DNA of 45,252 nucleotides from Nitrosomicrobium frigidum (SeqCode) (GCA_023251115.1 JAHEZK010000007.1:10689-55940), one strand, 5' to 3'. Counted from the first letter of the stretch, positions 35,233 through 43,493 are shown. A program made the numbers and translations. Notes: generated from the sequence alone by a model not told the origin.

Positions 35233-35240
35233 ATGATAAC

Positions 35241-35504
35241 ATGGGCAGAACAATTCCATCATTCAGAATCTCAAGTACAATTGAAGAGCGAAAATGGAAA
35301 CCATTCCGAAATCTCCTTGATAAAACAGACAAGAAGATATTTGATGAAATGTTTTCACTTACACGACTATATAATACTGCATCCTATCAATGTGTTAGAC
35401 CTGTCAGAATACAAGCTATTTTAATGTCCATTGTATTTCATAATTATAAAAAACTGTTTCAATTATCTAAATCCAATATAAAATTTGCAATGGATCTAAC
35501 TTAG
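35241..35504 (+). CDS. Small helical protein, first of two tandem paralogues
   Basis: An 87-residue, all-helical, basic protein (ATG 35241) opening MGRTIPSFRISSTIEERKWKPF. The core RNLLDKTDKKIFDEMFSLTRLYNTASYQ, then RPVRIQAILMSIVFHNYKKL aligns with the next gene. I recall archaeal proteins beginning MGRTVP-xFR with the same W-x-F-R-x2-L-x3-D spacing, but cannot verify them here. It follows the RecA-like gene by 8 bp, so the two are surely co-transcribed. Function unknown; a partner role for the RecA-like protein is inference. Confidence 0.65.
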   Translation: MGRTIPSFRISSTIEERKWKPFRNLLDKTDKKIFDEMFSLTRLYNTASYQCVRPVRIQAILMSIVFHNYKKLFQLSKSNIKFAMDLT

Positions 35505-35761
35505 TGATATATATGATCTTATTTCCAGAAGACGATATTCTAATACGAGAAATCGAATCATGGAAGGGTTTTGCTGACATGTTATATTCAGAGGACAGAA
35601 GATTATTTTTACAAATGTTAAATGACTGTCATAAATATAGTAATGCAATAAATGCCAAGGGAGAGCCATTCCCAGCTGAAGCTTTATTGATGACTCTGGT
35701 ATTCATACAACATAAAATAATTAATTGGTTAATAAAATATCAATATAAGAAATTAAAGTAA
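35504..35761 (+). CDS. Small helical protein, second of two tandem paralogues
   Basis: An 85-residue protein starting GTG 35504, which overlaps the TAG of the preceding gene by one base (TAGTG); ATG at 35513 is an alternative. It repeats the pattern of its neighbour: ESWKGFADMLYSEDRRLFLQML against ERKWKPFRNLLDKTDKKIFDEMF, and AEALLMTLVFIQHKIINWL against VRIQAILMSIVFHNYKKL. It lacks the MGRTIPSFR head, replaced by MIYMILFPEDD. Sequence similarity, the close spacing and lack of an own promoter suggest a tandem duplication inside the operon. Function unknown. Confidence 0.6.
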   Translation: MIYMILFPEDDILIREIESWKGFADMLYSEDRRLFLQMLNDCHKYSNAINAKGEPFPAEALLMTLVFIQHKIINWLIKYQYKKLK

Positions 35762-35902
35762 TCCAACACAAAACCGTTCCTTTATTTCTTTTTGAATCTA
35801 AATATCAATACTGAGAAAAGGAAATCTAAATAATATAAAGGCAAGAGTTTTACATTCTAATATCACTTTAGAATAAATATAATATATCAAAGCTCTCTGC
35901 TA

Positions 35903-36154
35903 ATGGTGAGCATCAGTGTACTTTGGCGAGAGGCTTGGTTGAAACCTCTCTCGATCTACGATATTGGAACAAAAGTTTGCAAATTCTGTAACAGAAAGTT
36001 AAGAAATCAAGATTTTGTTACATCCTGTGAATTCTGCGAAATTGGCATTATGCATGACAATTGTGCCAATGAACACATCTTGAATAAACACAAGGCAGGG
36101 ATAAGGAAAAAAATAGAACTACACAAGGACAAACCGTTACATGATTTTCAGTAA
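35903..36154 (+). CDS. Treble-clef/C1-like zinc protein
   Basis: An 83-residue protein with KVCKFCNRKL, then TSCEFCEIGIMHDNCANEHILNKHKAG. The spacing C-x2-C ... C-x2-C ... H-x2-C ... H-x4-H gives ligands for two zinc ions in a cross-brace, RING- or C1-like arrangement. ATG at 35903. It is 142 bp from the RecA-like operon and separated by an inverted repeat (35854-35874), so it may be its own transcript. The role is unknown. Confidence 0.65.
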   Translation: MVSISVLWREAWLKPLSIYDIGTKVCKFCNRKLRNQDFVTSCEFCEIGIMHDNCANEHILNKHKAGIRKKIELHKDKPLHDFQ

Positions 36155-36414
36155 TTTTCCATTCAAATGCACATCTGTTAGAATATTCTAATTTGAAAAC
36201 ATATATTGAATAGATATTTGGATACTAACTAAGAGTAAGGTTAGAAATTCCTTAGAAAAGTACTATTTATAACGTGTTCTTCATTTAAGTATCGAGGACC
36301 GCATTTATCTCTAATATTGTTCTTTTGTGCCTCCGCATAGTATAGTCTAAAAAAGTGGACAAAATAGAACAAATATTTAACCGAAAAGATTATTTATAGG
36401 AAACAGAGCAGGTT

Positions 36415-36855
36415 ATGAGGATGAACAAATACGTATACGTTTTGCTGGTTTTTGCCGTCGCGTTTACTGCGATGCAACTTTTAACATGGAGTACAGCAGA
36501 AGCTGGGAAATATCCGAGGATTAGAGCCGATGCAGGTAATGACTTCAAGGTCTTTGAAAATCAAGAGGTGAAACTTGATGGTTCTGATAGCAAAGGTGGA
36601 TTTAAAAAATTCGTTGACTATGGTTGGGAATTAGTCAGGATAAATGGCGCTAAAGTACAAAATAATCAGCAGCCCTTTGAAATAGATAATGACGATAAAC
36701 CTGAAGCTTCGTTCAAGGCTCCAGATGTCACAGCCGGGGAAATTACATATGAGTTCAAATTAAAAGTAAAAGACGAGCTTGACAGAGAAGACGATGATAT
36801 AGTCACCGTACATGTCATGAACCAACAACCTACAGTTCCAGTTGGGCCCGCCTAG
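36415..36855 (+). CDS. Exported PKD/REJ-like single-domain protein
   Basis: A 146-residue secreted protein: signal peptide (MNKYVYVLLVFAVAFTAMQLLTWSTAEAGK) then one beta-sandwich resembling PKD/K319L domains (ADAGNDFKVFENQEVKLDGSDSKGG ... FKLKVKDELDREDDDIVTVHV). It ends in a proline-rich QQPTVPVGPA. Function likely adhesion or binding at the surface. ATG at 36415 or 36421; preceded by a TATA-rich stretch. It is convergent with htpX. Confidence 0.7.
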   Translation: MRMNKYVYVLLVFAVAFTAMQLLTWSTAEAGKYPRIRADAGNDFKVFENQEVKLDGSDSKGGFKKFVDYGWELVRINGAKVQNNQQPFEIDNDDKPEASFKAPDVTAGEITYEFKLKVKDELDREDDDIVTVHVMNQQPTVPVGPA

Positions 36856-36926
36856 TGTCAGGTACAGGTACGACCTGAATTAATCTGTCTACGTCAAGCA
36901 TGTAGTAAGAAAATCAAACACTAACG

Positions 36927-36960
36927 GCCTTAGATTGCATTTAGAATAACAATCTTAGGC
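36927..36960. terminator. Hairpin between convergent genes
   Basis: Arms GCCT-T-AGATTG and CAATCT-T-AGGC pair over ten bases with one T-T mismatch around a 12-nt loop. It lies between the ends of the PKD-like gene (36855) and htpX (36978), with T-rich DNA after it. This fits a shared bidirectional terminator, although archaeal terminators usually need only U-tracts. Confidence 0.4.
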
Positions 36961-36977
36961 TAATACAATTCTTTTTA

Positions 36978-37862
36978 TTATTCATTCGCGCCGCTTTTCA
37001 TTTCCCTTAGTTTTTGAACTCGTTTTTCTACAGGAGGGTGGGTAGAGAATAGATTAGCAATAGAACTTCCAGAAAGAGCGGGGACTATAAAGAATGCATT
37101 CAATTTTTGAACGTTTTCTAACTCCTTTGTTGGAATATTTCCCATTTTGCCACTTATTTTAAGAAGAGCACTAGCCAATTTATCCGGCTTTCCAGTCATT
37201 ATTGCCCCACTTCTATCTGCCGAATATTCCCTATATCTCGAGATAGCTCTGATAATGAAGAAGCTTACAACCCATGTTATCAATGCAACTAAAATCACAA
37301 TTGCCGTACCTCCCGAAGCGTTTCGACCTCTTCCTTGCAATCCACCAAAAAATCCGAATTGGACAAGATACCAGGCTACCATAGAAAATACACTGGCTAA
37401 TGTTAGAACTAAAACGTCCCTACTTTTAACATGACTCAATTCGTGTCCTATTACTGCTTCAAGCTCATCATCATCCAAAAGATCTAAAATCCCTGAAGTT
37501 ACTGCAACCAGAGAGCTTTTAGGACTTTTACCTGTGGCAAAAGCATTAGGGACCACGGAATTAACTATTGCAACTTTGGGTTTTGGGATTCCGTTGTTAG
37601 CTGAAAGTCTTTCCACAATTTCATGTAGTCTGGGATACTGTTCTATTGATACGATGGTGGCACCAGAACTCCATAGAACAATTTTGTCGGAGAAATACCA
37701 TTGCGCTAAAATCATTGCAGATGCTATTATCGCTAGTGGAATGTATCCTACTCCAAGATAGTGAAGAATACTCAAGAATATGGCATATAATATACCCAAG
37801 ATAACGAAACTCAAGACCATCCTAGCATTCAGACCAGAATCTCCCTTCCATCGCGTATCCAT
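36978..37862 (-). CDS. htpX: HtpX-like M48 zinc metalloprotease
   Basis: A 294-residue integral membrane protease of the HtpX family, involved in quality control of membrane proteins. Two N-terminal helices (16-56) precede a cytosolic catalytic region. HELSH (140-144) supplies the zinc His pair and the catalytic Glu, REYSADRSG the third ligand Glu. Two further helices (SVFSMVAWYLVQFGFF and VILVALITWVVSFFII) sit between them, with ALSGSSIANLFSTHPPVEKRVQKL at the C-terminus. All motifs are present. ATG at 37862. Confidence 0.92.
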   Translation of the reverse strand: MDTRWKGDSGLNARMVLSFVILGILYAIFLSILHYLGVGYIPLAIIASAMILAQWYFSDKIVLWSSGATIVSIEQYPRLHEIVERLSANNGIPKPKVAIVNSVVPNAFATGKSPKSSLVAVTSGILDLLDDDELEAVIGHELSHVKSRDVLVLTLASVFSMVAWYLVQFGFFGGLQGRGRNASGGTAIVILVALITWVVSFFIIRAISRYREYSADRSGAIMTGKPDKLASALLKISGKMGNIPTKELENVQKLNAFFIVPALSGSSIANLFSTHPPVEKRVQKLREMKSGANE

Positions 37863-38004
37863 AAATTATGTATTAGAATATAGCATGTTTACTTAATTAA
37901 TCTAATGCATTGTTCTTGTCTCAATCATACGATTAACATGTAATTGACTGAAAGAAGAGGTCATGATTTATAGGTGTAAAATGAGAATATAAGAATCAGA
38001 TTAA

Positions 38005-38517
38005 GTGACAAAAATCATAACGGCCGAAGACAAAATCGACAATAATAGCAGGCTATTAGATTTGAAGGATTTTAATGAAGTGTTTGAGTTTGTAAAGTCT
38101 TCTGTGAATTCAGTATATGAGATGAAACGAGCTGGTTTGAGCTTGATGCTTCATGGAATGCCTACGAGAGTAGGGGCTTATCACGTTTTGGGCTCAAACG
38201 TCATTGCCATCAATAGTATCCTGTTAGACTTGGTAAGAAAACATTCAACTTCCAATTATGAATATAACTCTTATTTATTTACGGTACTTTTGCACGAGTA
38301 TCTTCATAGTTTTGGAATCTTAGATGAAAACACAGTTAGAAATATGAGCCTAAGACTTTGCAAAAAATTCTTTGGTGAGAACCAGGTAATAACTGTCATG
38401 GCTGAAGACCCACTGAAAATTTTTCCTCAAATAGGACTGGTAAGATTCGATAAATTTGAAAACAAATTTGAACTAATTAAGAACTTCGATAACTCGAATC
38501 AAACTTACATACGGTAA
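38005..38517 (+). CDS. HExxH zincin-like protein
   Basis: A 170-residue soluble protein with LLHEYLHSFG (96-105), an HExxH motif inside a hydrophobic helix, as in zinc metallopeptidases. A possible third ligand is not identified with certainty. Upstream it has SLMLHGMPTRVGAYHVLGSNVIAIN, a strand pair that could form the substrate edge. The C-terminal IGLVRFDKFENKFELIKNF is beta-rich. It starts at GTG 38005. No named family recognised. It is divergent from htpX, 142 bp away, so the two proteases may share regulation. Confidence 0.6.
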   Translation: MTKIITAEDKIDNNSRLLDLKDFNEVFEFVKSSVNSVYEMKRAGLSLMLHGMPTRVGAYHVLGSNVIAINSILLDLVRKHSTSNYEYNSYLFTVLLHEYLHSFGILDENTVRNMSLRLCKKFFGENQVITVMAEDPLKIFPQIGLVRFDKFENKFELIKNFDNSNQTYIR

Positions 38518-38531
38518 TAAAACTCGCTAAA

Positions 38532-38618
38532 ATGCAGCGCGCTATAATCCATACCACACCTCTGCCAGTACGAAAGGCAGCCGCGTCATTGGTTAAAGAA
38601 AAGAAAAGGAAAGTCTAA
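38532..38618 (+). CDS. Tiny basic peptide, 28 residues
   Basis: ATG 38532 opens 28 codons (MQRAIIHTTPLPVRKAAASL, then VKEKKRKV) to TAA. The composition is strongly basic at the end and codon use looks coding. It follows the zincin gene by 14 bp. It overlaps the end of the opposite-strand miniprotein by 4 bp. No family known; chance is possible at this length. Confidence 0.35.
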   Translation: MQRAIIHTTPLPVRKAAASLVKEKKRKV

Positions 38619-38728
38619 TTTGGTACCTTAATCGGCTCTAGCTCGAGTTCGGCTTGATTATCTTCCTTTTGGAGTGCTTTTTTATTTGTTAGTTTAACAT
38701 TCTCTGGGATTTCAAATTCATAGCACAT
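38615..38728 (-). CDS. Tiny acidic protein, 37 residues
   Basis: ATG 38728 opens 37 codons (MCYEFEIPENVKLTNKK, then an acidic QAELELEPIKVPN end) to TAG at 38615. The acidic, regular composition suggests translation, but no homologue is recognised. It overlaps the basic 28-residue frame tail to tail. The upstream part of this gap (38729-38862) contains nothing else that I can see apart from HDAC promoter sequence. Confidence 0.4.
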   Translation of the reverse strand: MCYEFEIPENVKLTNKKALQKEDNQAELELEPIKVPN

Positions 38729-38862
38729 TTTGATCTTGTATCAATGGGCAATTGTACTATAAAGCATTTTTGAAAGCCCAAGATTAGTGCGAGGACCTCA
38801 ACGATACTGCTTGCGTTACTTTGCGGATAATATACTAATACTTCGGCACCAAAAAAAAGATA

Positions 38863-39837
38863 ATGTGTAATACTGCCGTTGTATTAGGTAAGGAGCTTTC
38901 AAATTATACCTTTGGTGAGAAACATCCATTTAATTCTCGTAGACTGGATGCCTTTTGGTCAAAAATTACTCAATCACCAGACATTCGCTCTGACAATCTG
39001 AAAGTAATTACTCCTGCCATAGCAGATGAACGTACAGTATCTTATTTTCATGACAAAGACTATATCAATTTTGTAAAAAAATCCTCAATAGATGGAATAG
39101 GATACCTTGACTCCGGTGACACACCCTCCTTCAAGGGAGTATTTGATGCTTCTATGTATGTAGTGGGATCTACATTATTAGCCCTTGACACTGTAATTAA
39201 TAATACCGACGGAATTATTCATGCATTTAATCCAATCGGAGGTCTGCATCATGCAAGAAGGAATGCAGCTGGAGGTTTCTGTGTTTTTAATGACATAGGA
39301 GTTGCCATAATGTATGCCAGAAAGAAATATGATTTGAGGAAAATACTGTATATTGACATTGATGCTCATCATGGAGATGGCGTGTACTACGAATTTGAAC
39401 AAGATCCTGACTTGTTCATAGCCGATATTCACGAGGACGGTTCATACTTATATCCGGGAACAGGATTTGAATCAGAAAATGGTTCAGGAGCTGGAAAGGG
39501 TACAAAGCTAAATTTATCACTACCACCTGGTGCTACTGATAGTGACTTTATTTCGGCATTTATGAAAATTGAAAATTTTATTAATCCTACGAATTTCGAG
39601 CTCATAATATTGCAGTGCGGGGCAGACGGCCTATCGGGGGATCCCTTAACACATTTGAAATATACCGAGAAATCACATGAATATGCTGCTCGATTTATGC
39701 ATAATTTTGCGCATGAGAGATCTCATTGTAGAATTATTGGCCTTGGTGGAGGAGGCTACAACACACAGAATTTGGCGATCGCATGGAACAGGGTCGTTAA
39801 AGCATTTGTATCCGACCATCCAGCCTCAAAAAAATAA
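38863..39837 (+). CDS. HDAC/AcuC-family deacetylase
   Basis: A 324-residue arginase-deacetylase-fold enzyme, of the class that removes acyl groups from lysines, polyamines or small acyl-amines. Active-site motifs are intact: GGLHHARRNAAGGFCVFNDIGVAI (127-149, His-His pair), YIDIDAHHGDGVYYEF (163-178, zinc Asp and His), FIADIHEDG, LQCGADGLSGDPL (second zinc Asp) and GLGGGGYNTQN (catalytic Tyr). Substrate unknown. ATG at 38863. A 25-bp duplication follows the stop. Confidence 0.9.
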   Translation: MCNTAVVLGKELSNYTFGEKHPFNSRRLDAFWSKITQSPDIRSDNLKVITPAIADERTVSYFHDKDYINFVKKSSIDGIGYLDSGDTPSFKGVFDASMYVVGSTLLALDTVINNTDGIIHAFNPIGGLHHARRNAAGGFCVFNDIGVAIMYARKKYDLRKILYIDIDAHHGDGVYYEFEQDPDLFIADIHEDGSYLYPGTGFESENGSGAGKGTKLNLSLPPGATDSDFISAFMKIENFINPTNFELIILQCGADGLSGDPLTHLKYTEKSHEYAARFMHNFAHERSHCRIIGLGGGGYNTQNLAIAWNRVVKAFVSDHPASKK

Positions 39838-39887
39838 TTAAGAAATTTCTAAACGGATATTGTTAAGAAATTTCTAAACGGATATTG
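39838..39887. repeat. 25-bp direct tandem duplication
   Basis: Two exact adjacent copies (39838-39862 and 39863-39887) start TTAAGAAATTTC and end GGATATTG, with the first nine bases (TTAAGAAAG/A) of a third copy following. It lies directly after the HDAC stop codon, before the next promoter. Confidence 0.95.
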
Positions 39888-39940
39888 TTAAGAAAGATTT
39901 TTTATTTAGGAAGAGTAGATTATTTTGATTGATAAAAACA

Positions 39941-40441
39941 ATGTTCAATTTAACTAAATATATGATTCTGTTAGGCTTGGTCTTGTCAGTTTTTGTCCTG
40001 TATGCAACAACGGTTTCGACACATTCCTCATTAGCACAAAATAGCCAGGGAATAGTTATCTCATTGGGCAATTCTAGCTATGTAACCCTAACAAATACTG
40101 ACGCAAATCAAGTTAGAGTAAATGTGAAATACACAATTGAAGATGAATCGCTAAAAAATAAAATGATAAACGCAGTAATGGCTGTGTTTGCTCCAAATGG
40201 ATCACTTCTACGGACTACTTCATTTCCCAGTGGATTTATCGCAGAGAGTGACGGCGGGGTACAATCACTAAAGACTACTTTTCGAGACAAGTCGCTGGAA
40301 AGTGTGATGGCCAATATTACATTCACCGACTTGACAAAGTCAATGGCATTGTCAAATATACTTACCGTAAATCTCGATCTGAAGGATACACCGCCGACCG
40401 TAAGTTCGCTATTGGGGAACAGACCATCAGTACTAAATTAA
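39941..40441 (+). CDS. Exported beta-rich protein
   Basis: A 166-residue secreted protein starting at ATG 39941 (an in-frame TTG at 39929 would add four residues). The signal (MILLGLVLSVFVLYATTVSTHSSLAQ) ends near LAQ. The mature protein reads as a single beta-sandwich (IVISLGNSSYVTLTNTDANQVRVNVKYTIED ... VMANITFTDL), similar to other uncharacterised surface proteins of this group. No catalytic motif. Confidence 0.6.
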   Translation: MFNLTKYMILLGLVLSVFVLYATTVSTHSSLAQNSQGIVISLGNSSYVTLTNTDANQVRVNVKYTIEDESLKNKMINAVMAVFAPNGSLLRTTSFPSGFIAESDGGVQSLKTTFRDKSLESVMANITFTDLTKSMALSNILTVNLDLKDTPPTVSSLLGNRPSVLN

Positions 40442-40867
40442 CAATATTGAACATTTCTAGTGGAGGTATCGGTTAACTTTTCTACTCTTCTCCTCTAATA
40501 GATTACTCCTTTCGGCTCTTTATTTCTTTACTAATTAGTTCGAACTAAACACTTGCATAATTCTAACTTTTATTTTTTTGATACGAGTCATCTATTCTGG
40601 AAAATAATGAATAAACAGTTGCAGCCAGATGTGCCAAAGTACGCTCTTGCATTTGTTGTAGAACAGGAATTGCCGATATTCTAACAAAAATTTTCTACTT
40701 GGACTCGGTTTATGAATAGTAAATTCTAATAAATTAATTAGACTTTTAGAATGGATGACTAACAAAATGTAGCTAAACCAGAATATTCAAATAGTAATTC
40801 TCCAGAATGGGAACTACATTGTTCGCATATTACATACTTAAATAGTATTTCTCATTATAATTTTACA
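40442..40867. other. Intergenic, no gene seen
   Basis: AT-rich DNA. A 25-codon ATG frame near 40608 (MNKQLQPDVPKYALAFVV) is too short to call. A spaced inverted pair ATTCTAA (40723-40729) / TTAGAAT (40746-40752) lies here, about 120 bp upstream of the DUF1059 gene, whose promoter is expected in this stretch (TTAAATAGTATTTCTCATTATA near 40840). Confidence 0.45.
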
Positions 40868-41050
40868 ATGTTATCGGTATCATGTAGAGAAGTGGGCGTC
40901 GACTGCGATTATGTAGGAAAGGGCGAAACGGAAAATGAATTAATGGATAATTTGATAGAACATGCAATGAAGGATCATGGTTATACACGTGAGGACGTGC
41001 TAAAACCCGAGATGCAGGAAAAAATTAAAGCGCATATACACAAATCATAA
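40868..41050 (+). CDS. DUF1059 protein
   Basis: A 60-residue protein of the DUF1059 family. SCREVGVDCDYVGKGETENELMDNLIEHAMKDHGY has the family Cys residues and the conserved EHAxxxHG end. These small proteins are predicted metal or ligand binders of unknown role. ATG at 40868. Confidence 0.85.
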   Translation: MLSVSCREVGVDCDYVGKGETENELMDNLIEHAMKDHGYTREDVLKPEMQEKIKAHIHKS

Positions 41051-41189
41051 GACAAAAATAGTTACCACCGTTGATCCTTAATTAATGGTTTGTGGTACTG
41101 TTGTTACTGTAAAGAAGAATCTACATTTATTTTCATCTTTTAATAGTATGGTAAATGGTATCTAAGGTATATTGCCTATGCGAATATAC

Positions 41190-41567
41190 CTAGTTACGAA
41201 GCTTGGGATCCCTAACTAGAATTATCATGCTCAAGACGACAAATACTACTTGAAATATTTCTACTACAACTGCGGTTTCACCTATTGATCCCCCTCTACC
41301 ATTAATTGGATTCCCTGGAAACCTTGTAATAGTCCAAATAATTATAAAAGTCAGAGTTCCTCCGATACCAACGTAATACCAAGCTTTATTCCATCCTCTT
41401 ATAGTAGGGAGAACCCAAAATATTTGAGCCAGTCCTCCAATTAAGAATAGTAAACCTGTATTAAAGTTTCTGTCAATAGTATTTGCAACCAAAGACAAAT
41501 GCATTATGCCTGCAATAAAAGTACTACCGGCAGCACCATACCTTATTAGACTGAATTTTTCTCTCAT
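41190..41567 (-). CDS. Four-helix membrane protein
   Basis: A 125-residue integral membrane protein with four helices (AAGSTFIAGIMHLSLVA; TGLLFLIGGLAQIFWVL; WYYVGIGGTLTFIIIWTI; VVEIFQVVFVVLSMIIL). His in GIMHLSL and Arg/Asp loops may be functional. No named family. ATG at 41567. Convergent with DUF1059. Confidence 0.65.
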   Translation of the reverse strand: MREKFSLIRYGAAGSTFIAGIMHLSLVANTIDRNFNTGLLFLIGGLAQIFWVLPTIRGWNKAWYYVGIGGTLTFIIIWTITRFPGNPINGRGGSIGETAVVVEIFQVVFVVLSMIILVRDPKLRN

Positions 41568-41877
41568 TTTCTAATAGATTTATTTAACGCGTTATAAAAA
41601 AGAATCGGTCATTTATTCTTAATTTACGATAAAAAATCTTTACAATATTAAGAATGTTGGATTCAAGTATTTTCTTTGTTACCAACAATTATTACCTATA
41701 TTCCGTTCCGTAATAGCATTATCTTTTGCTAATATCTCCTGTGTATGACTCATTTCTAGCTGCACAATAATTTTTGAAATCTCGATATTCTAAATATACG
41801 CAATATGATTGACCATTTGTGTTCATAATGTAATAGGATTGCATAAAAAATATAACCAATATCTAGTATAATCATAT
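41568..41877. other. Divergent intergenic, promoters only
   Basis: No gene seen. It carries the promoters of the membrane protein and dienelactone hydrolase genes; A/T runs near 41843-41870 (AAAAAATATAACC) lie about 30 nt from the GTG start. No notable repeat. Confidence 0.45.
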
Positions 41878-42753
41878 GTGAATAAAATATATCTTAGAAT
41901 TTTGTTTCTGGTTGTTCTAGTTAGTTCAGTTTTAGTATCGGGAAGCTCAGTGAAACTAATAAGCGGTCAGACTTCTAATATAGTAACAAATGTTACGGAT
42001 CTCACAAAATCCGATCTTTCTAACGCTGATGTTCAATTAGAAAATAAAACTGTTGATTATTTTGATCAGGCACATGGATATCTCGTATTTCCAAGTAAAT
42101 CAAACGCTAACAATAGTGAAATTAATAGCAACATGAAACTTCCTGGAGTCGTCATGATCCATGAAAATAAAGGACTAAATGAGAATATCAAAAATATGGC
42201 AAATCTTTTGGCTAAAAATGGTTATGTTGTACTGGCCGTAGATTTATTTAAAAGTGAGGTTACCACTGATCGAAACCGTTCGTCTGAGTTAACCCAACAG
42301 ATCAGGGATAATCAAGATATAGCGACCTCTAATTTAAAATCGGCGGTTAAATACCTGTCTTCACTTCCGAATGTAAATCCGGAGAAAATAGTATCATTAG
42401 GGTGGTGTTTTGGAGGAGGGCAATCTTTACAGCTTGCCCTAAACAGCCAGGATCATCCATTGGCGGCCACTATCATCTATTATGGTCGTTTGGTAACAGA
42501 TAATGCAACCCTCGCAAGCATAAAGTGGCCTGTATTGGGTATATTTGGAGATCAGGATATGTCGATACAAGTTGATACAGTAAAGGCGTTTGAATCAGCC
42601 TTAAAATCAAATAGCACACCAAATGAGATCTATATATACAAAGGAGTTGGTCATGCATTTGCAAATCCATCAGGTGATAATTACGCTCCGAATGAAACTC
42701 AAGACGCATGGCAAAAGACATTGTCATTTCTTAAGAAGTATACAAGCGCATAA
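41878..42753 (+). CDS. Exported dienelactone hydrolase family protein
   Basis: A 291-residue alpha/beta hydrolase of the DLH family with an N-terminal signal or anchor (IYLRILFLVVLVSSVLVSGSS). The catalytic triad appears intact: nucleophile C177 in SLGWCFGGGQS, Asp in IFGDQDMSI (225 or 227), and H259 in GVGHAFANPSGDNY. VVMIHENKGLNENIKNMA (91-108) carries the oxyanion-side Glu/His pattern of the family. It acts outside the membrane on an ester or lactone of unknown identity. GTG at 41878 is the only start ahead of the signal peptide. Confidence 0.88.
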   Translation: MNKIYLRILFLVVLVSSVLVSGSSVKLISGQTSNIVTNVTDLTKSDLSNADVQLENKTVDYFDQAHGYLVFPSKSNANNSEINSNMKLPGVVMIHENKGLNENIKNMANLLAKNGYVVLAVDLFKSEVTTDRNRSSELTQQIRDNQDIATSNLKSAVKYLSSLPNVNPEKIVSLGWCFGGGQSLQLALNSQDHPLAATIIYYGRLVTDNATLASIKWPVLGIFGDQDMSIQVDTVKAFESALKSNSTPNEIYIYKGVGHAFANPSGDNYAPNETQDAWQKTLSFLKKYTSA

Positions 42754-42968
42754 TCAATCAAACGAAAGCAAACCAAAGGGAGTTGTGGGTCTTTCCAAAT
42801 GGAATACTATTCTTGCTCCTGTTGTTGTTTGCATATGAAGTGGAAAATGTCAGAATTGTCGAAATTTTTCTGAATGCTATATTTCGCAGCAGTACTCTTG
42901 GCAATAATAGTTTACTCTCAATTGCCTTCCAAACTAGTTTTTATAATTGGGTATGACATGAAGTAATA

Positions 42969-43388
42969 ATGCACAAAAAAAGTATTATGTCTATAAAAGC
43001 AGAGCCAACAGAAAAATACAAAGATAAATTCACAGGAGATTTTGTAATCAAGAGTGTATTAGATAATGACGTTTCAAGGGAACAGGAAATGTATAATGTG
43101 ACTTTTAAGGCCGGCTGTAGAACTAGGCCGCATATACATGCTTCAGAACAGATATTGATTGCCACTGAGGGAAAGGGTGTAGTAGTATTCGCAAAAAGGA
43201 TAAAGATCGATCCAGATCAAATTACTAAAACAGAGATAGAAGTTGAAAGTACCATCATGATGGAAAAAGGTGATGTAATTTGTGTTCCGGCTTTTGTTTT
43301 GCATTGGCATGGATGCATAGATAATAAAGAAGACTTTACTCATATTGCGATACGAAAGAGGACAGAATTGGATAATATTTGGTTCTAA
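42969..43388 (+). CDS. Cupin domain protein
   Basis: A 139-residue single-domain cupin. Metal ligands are RPHIHASEQILIATEGKGVVV (His, His, Glu) and the second motif VPAFVLHWHGC. A DLKTEIEVEST-like charged insert separates them. Metal-dependent binding or oxygenase action is possible, substrate unknown. ATG at 42969; a second ATG (42987, MSIKAEP) is possible. Confidence 0.8.
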   Translation: MHKKSIMSIKAEPTEKYKDKFTGDFVIKSVLDNDVSREQEMYNVTFKAGCRTRPHIHASEQILIATEGKGVVVFAKRIKIDPDQITKTEIEVESTIMMEKGDVICVPAFVLHWHGCIDNKEDFTHIAIRKRTELDNIWF

Positions 43389-43493
43389 CAGATAACCGTG
43401 GTTATTCTATGGTAGTAAATTGACCTAGTCCGAACGATGGTTCAGCATTTCTTATAGAAACAATTAATTATTTCATTAATTCTTTTGATTCGC

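Noticed and set aside
35233-35424. 63-residue frame starting at ATG 35233
   Set aside because: It shares DNA with the 87-residue protein whose sequence aligns with its tandem paralogue, so the latter frame is the gene.
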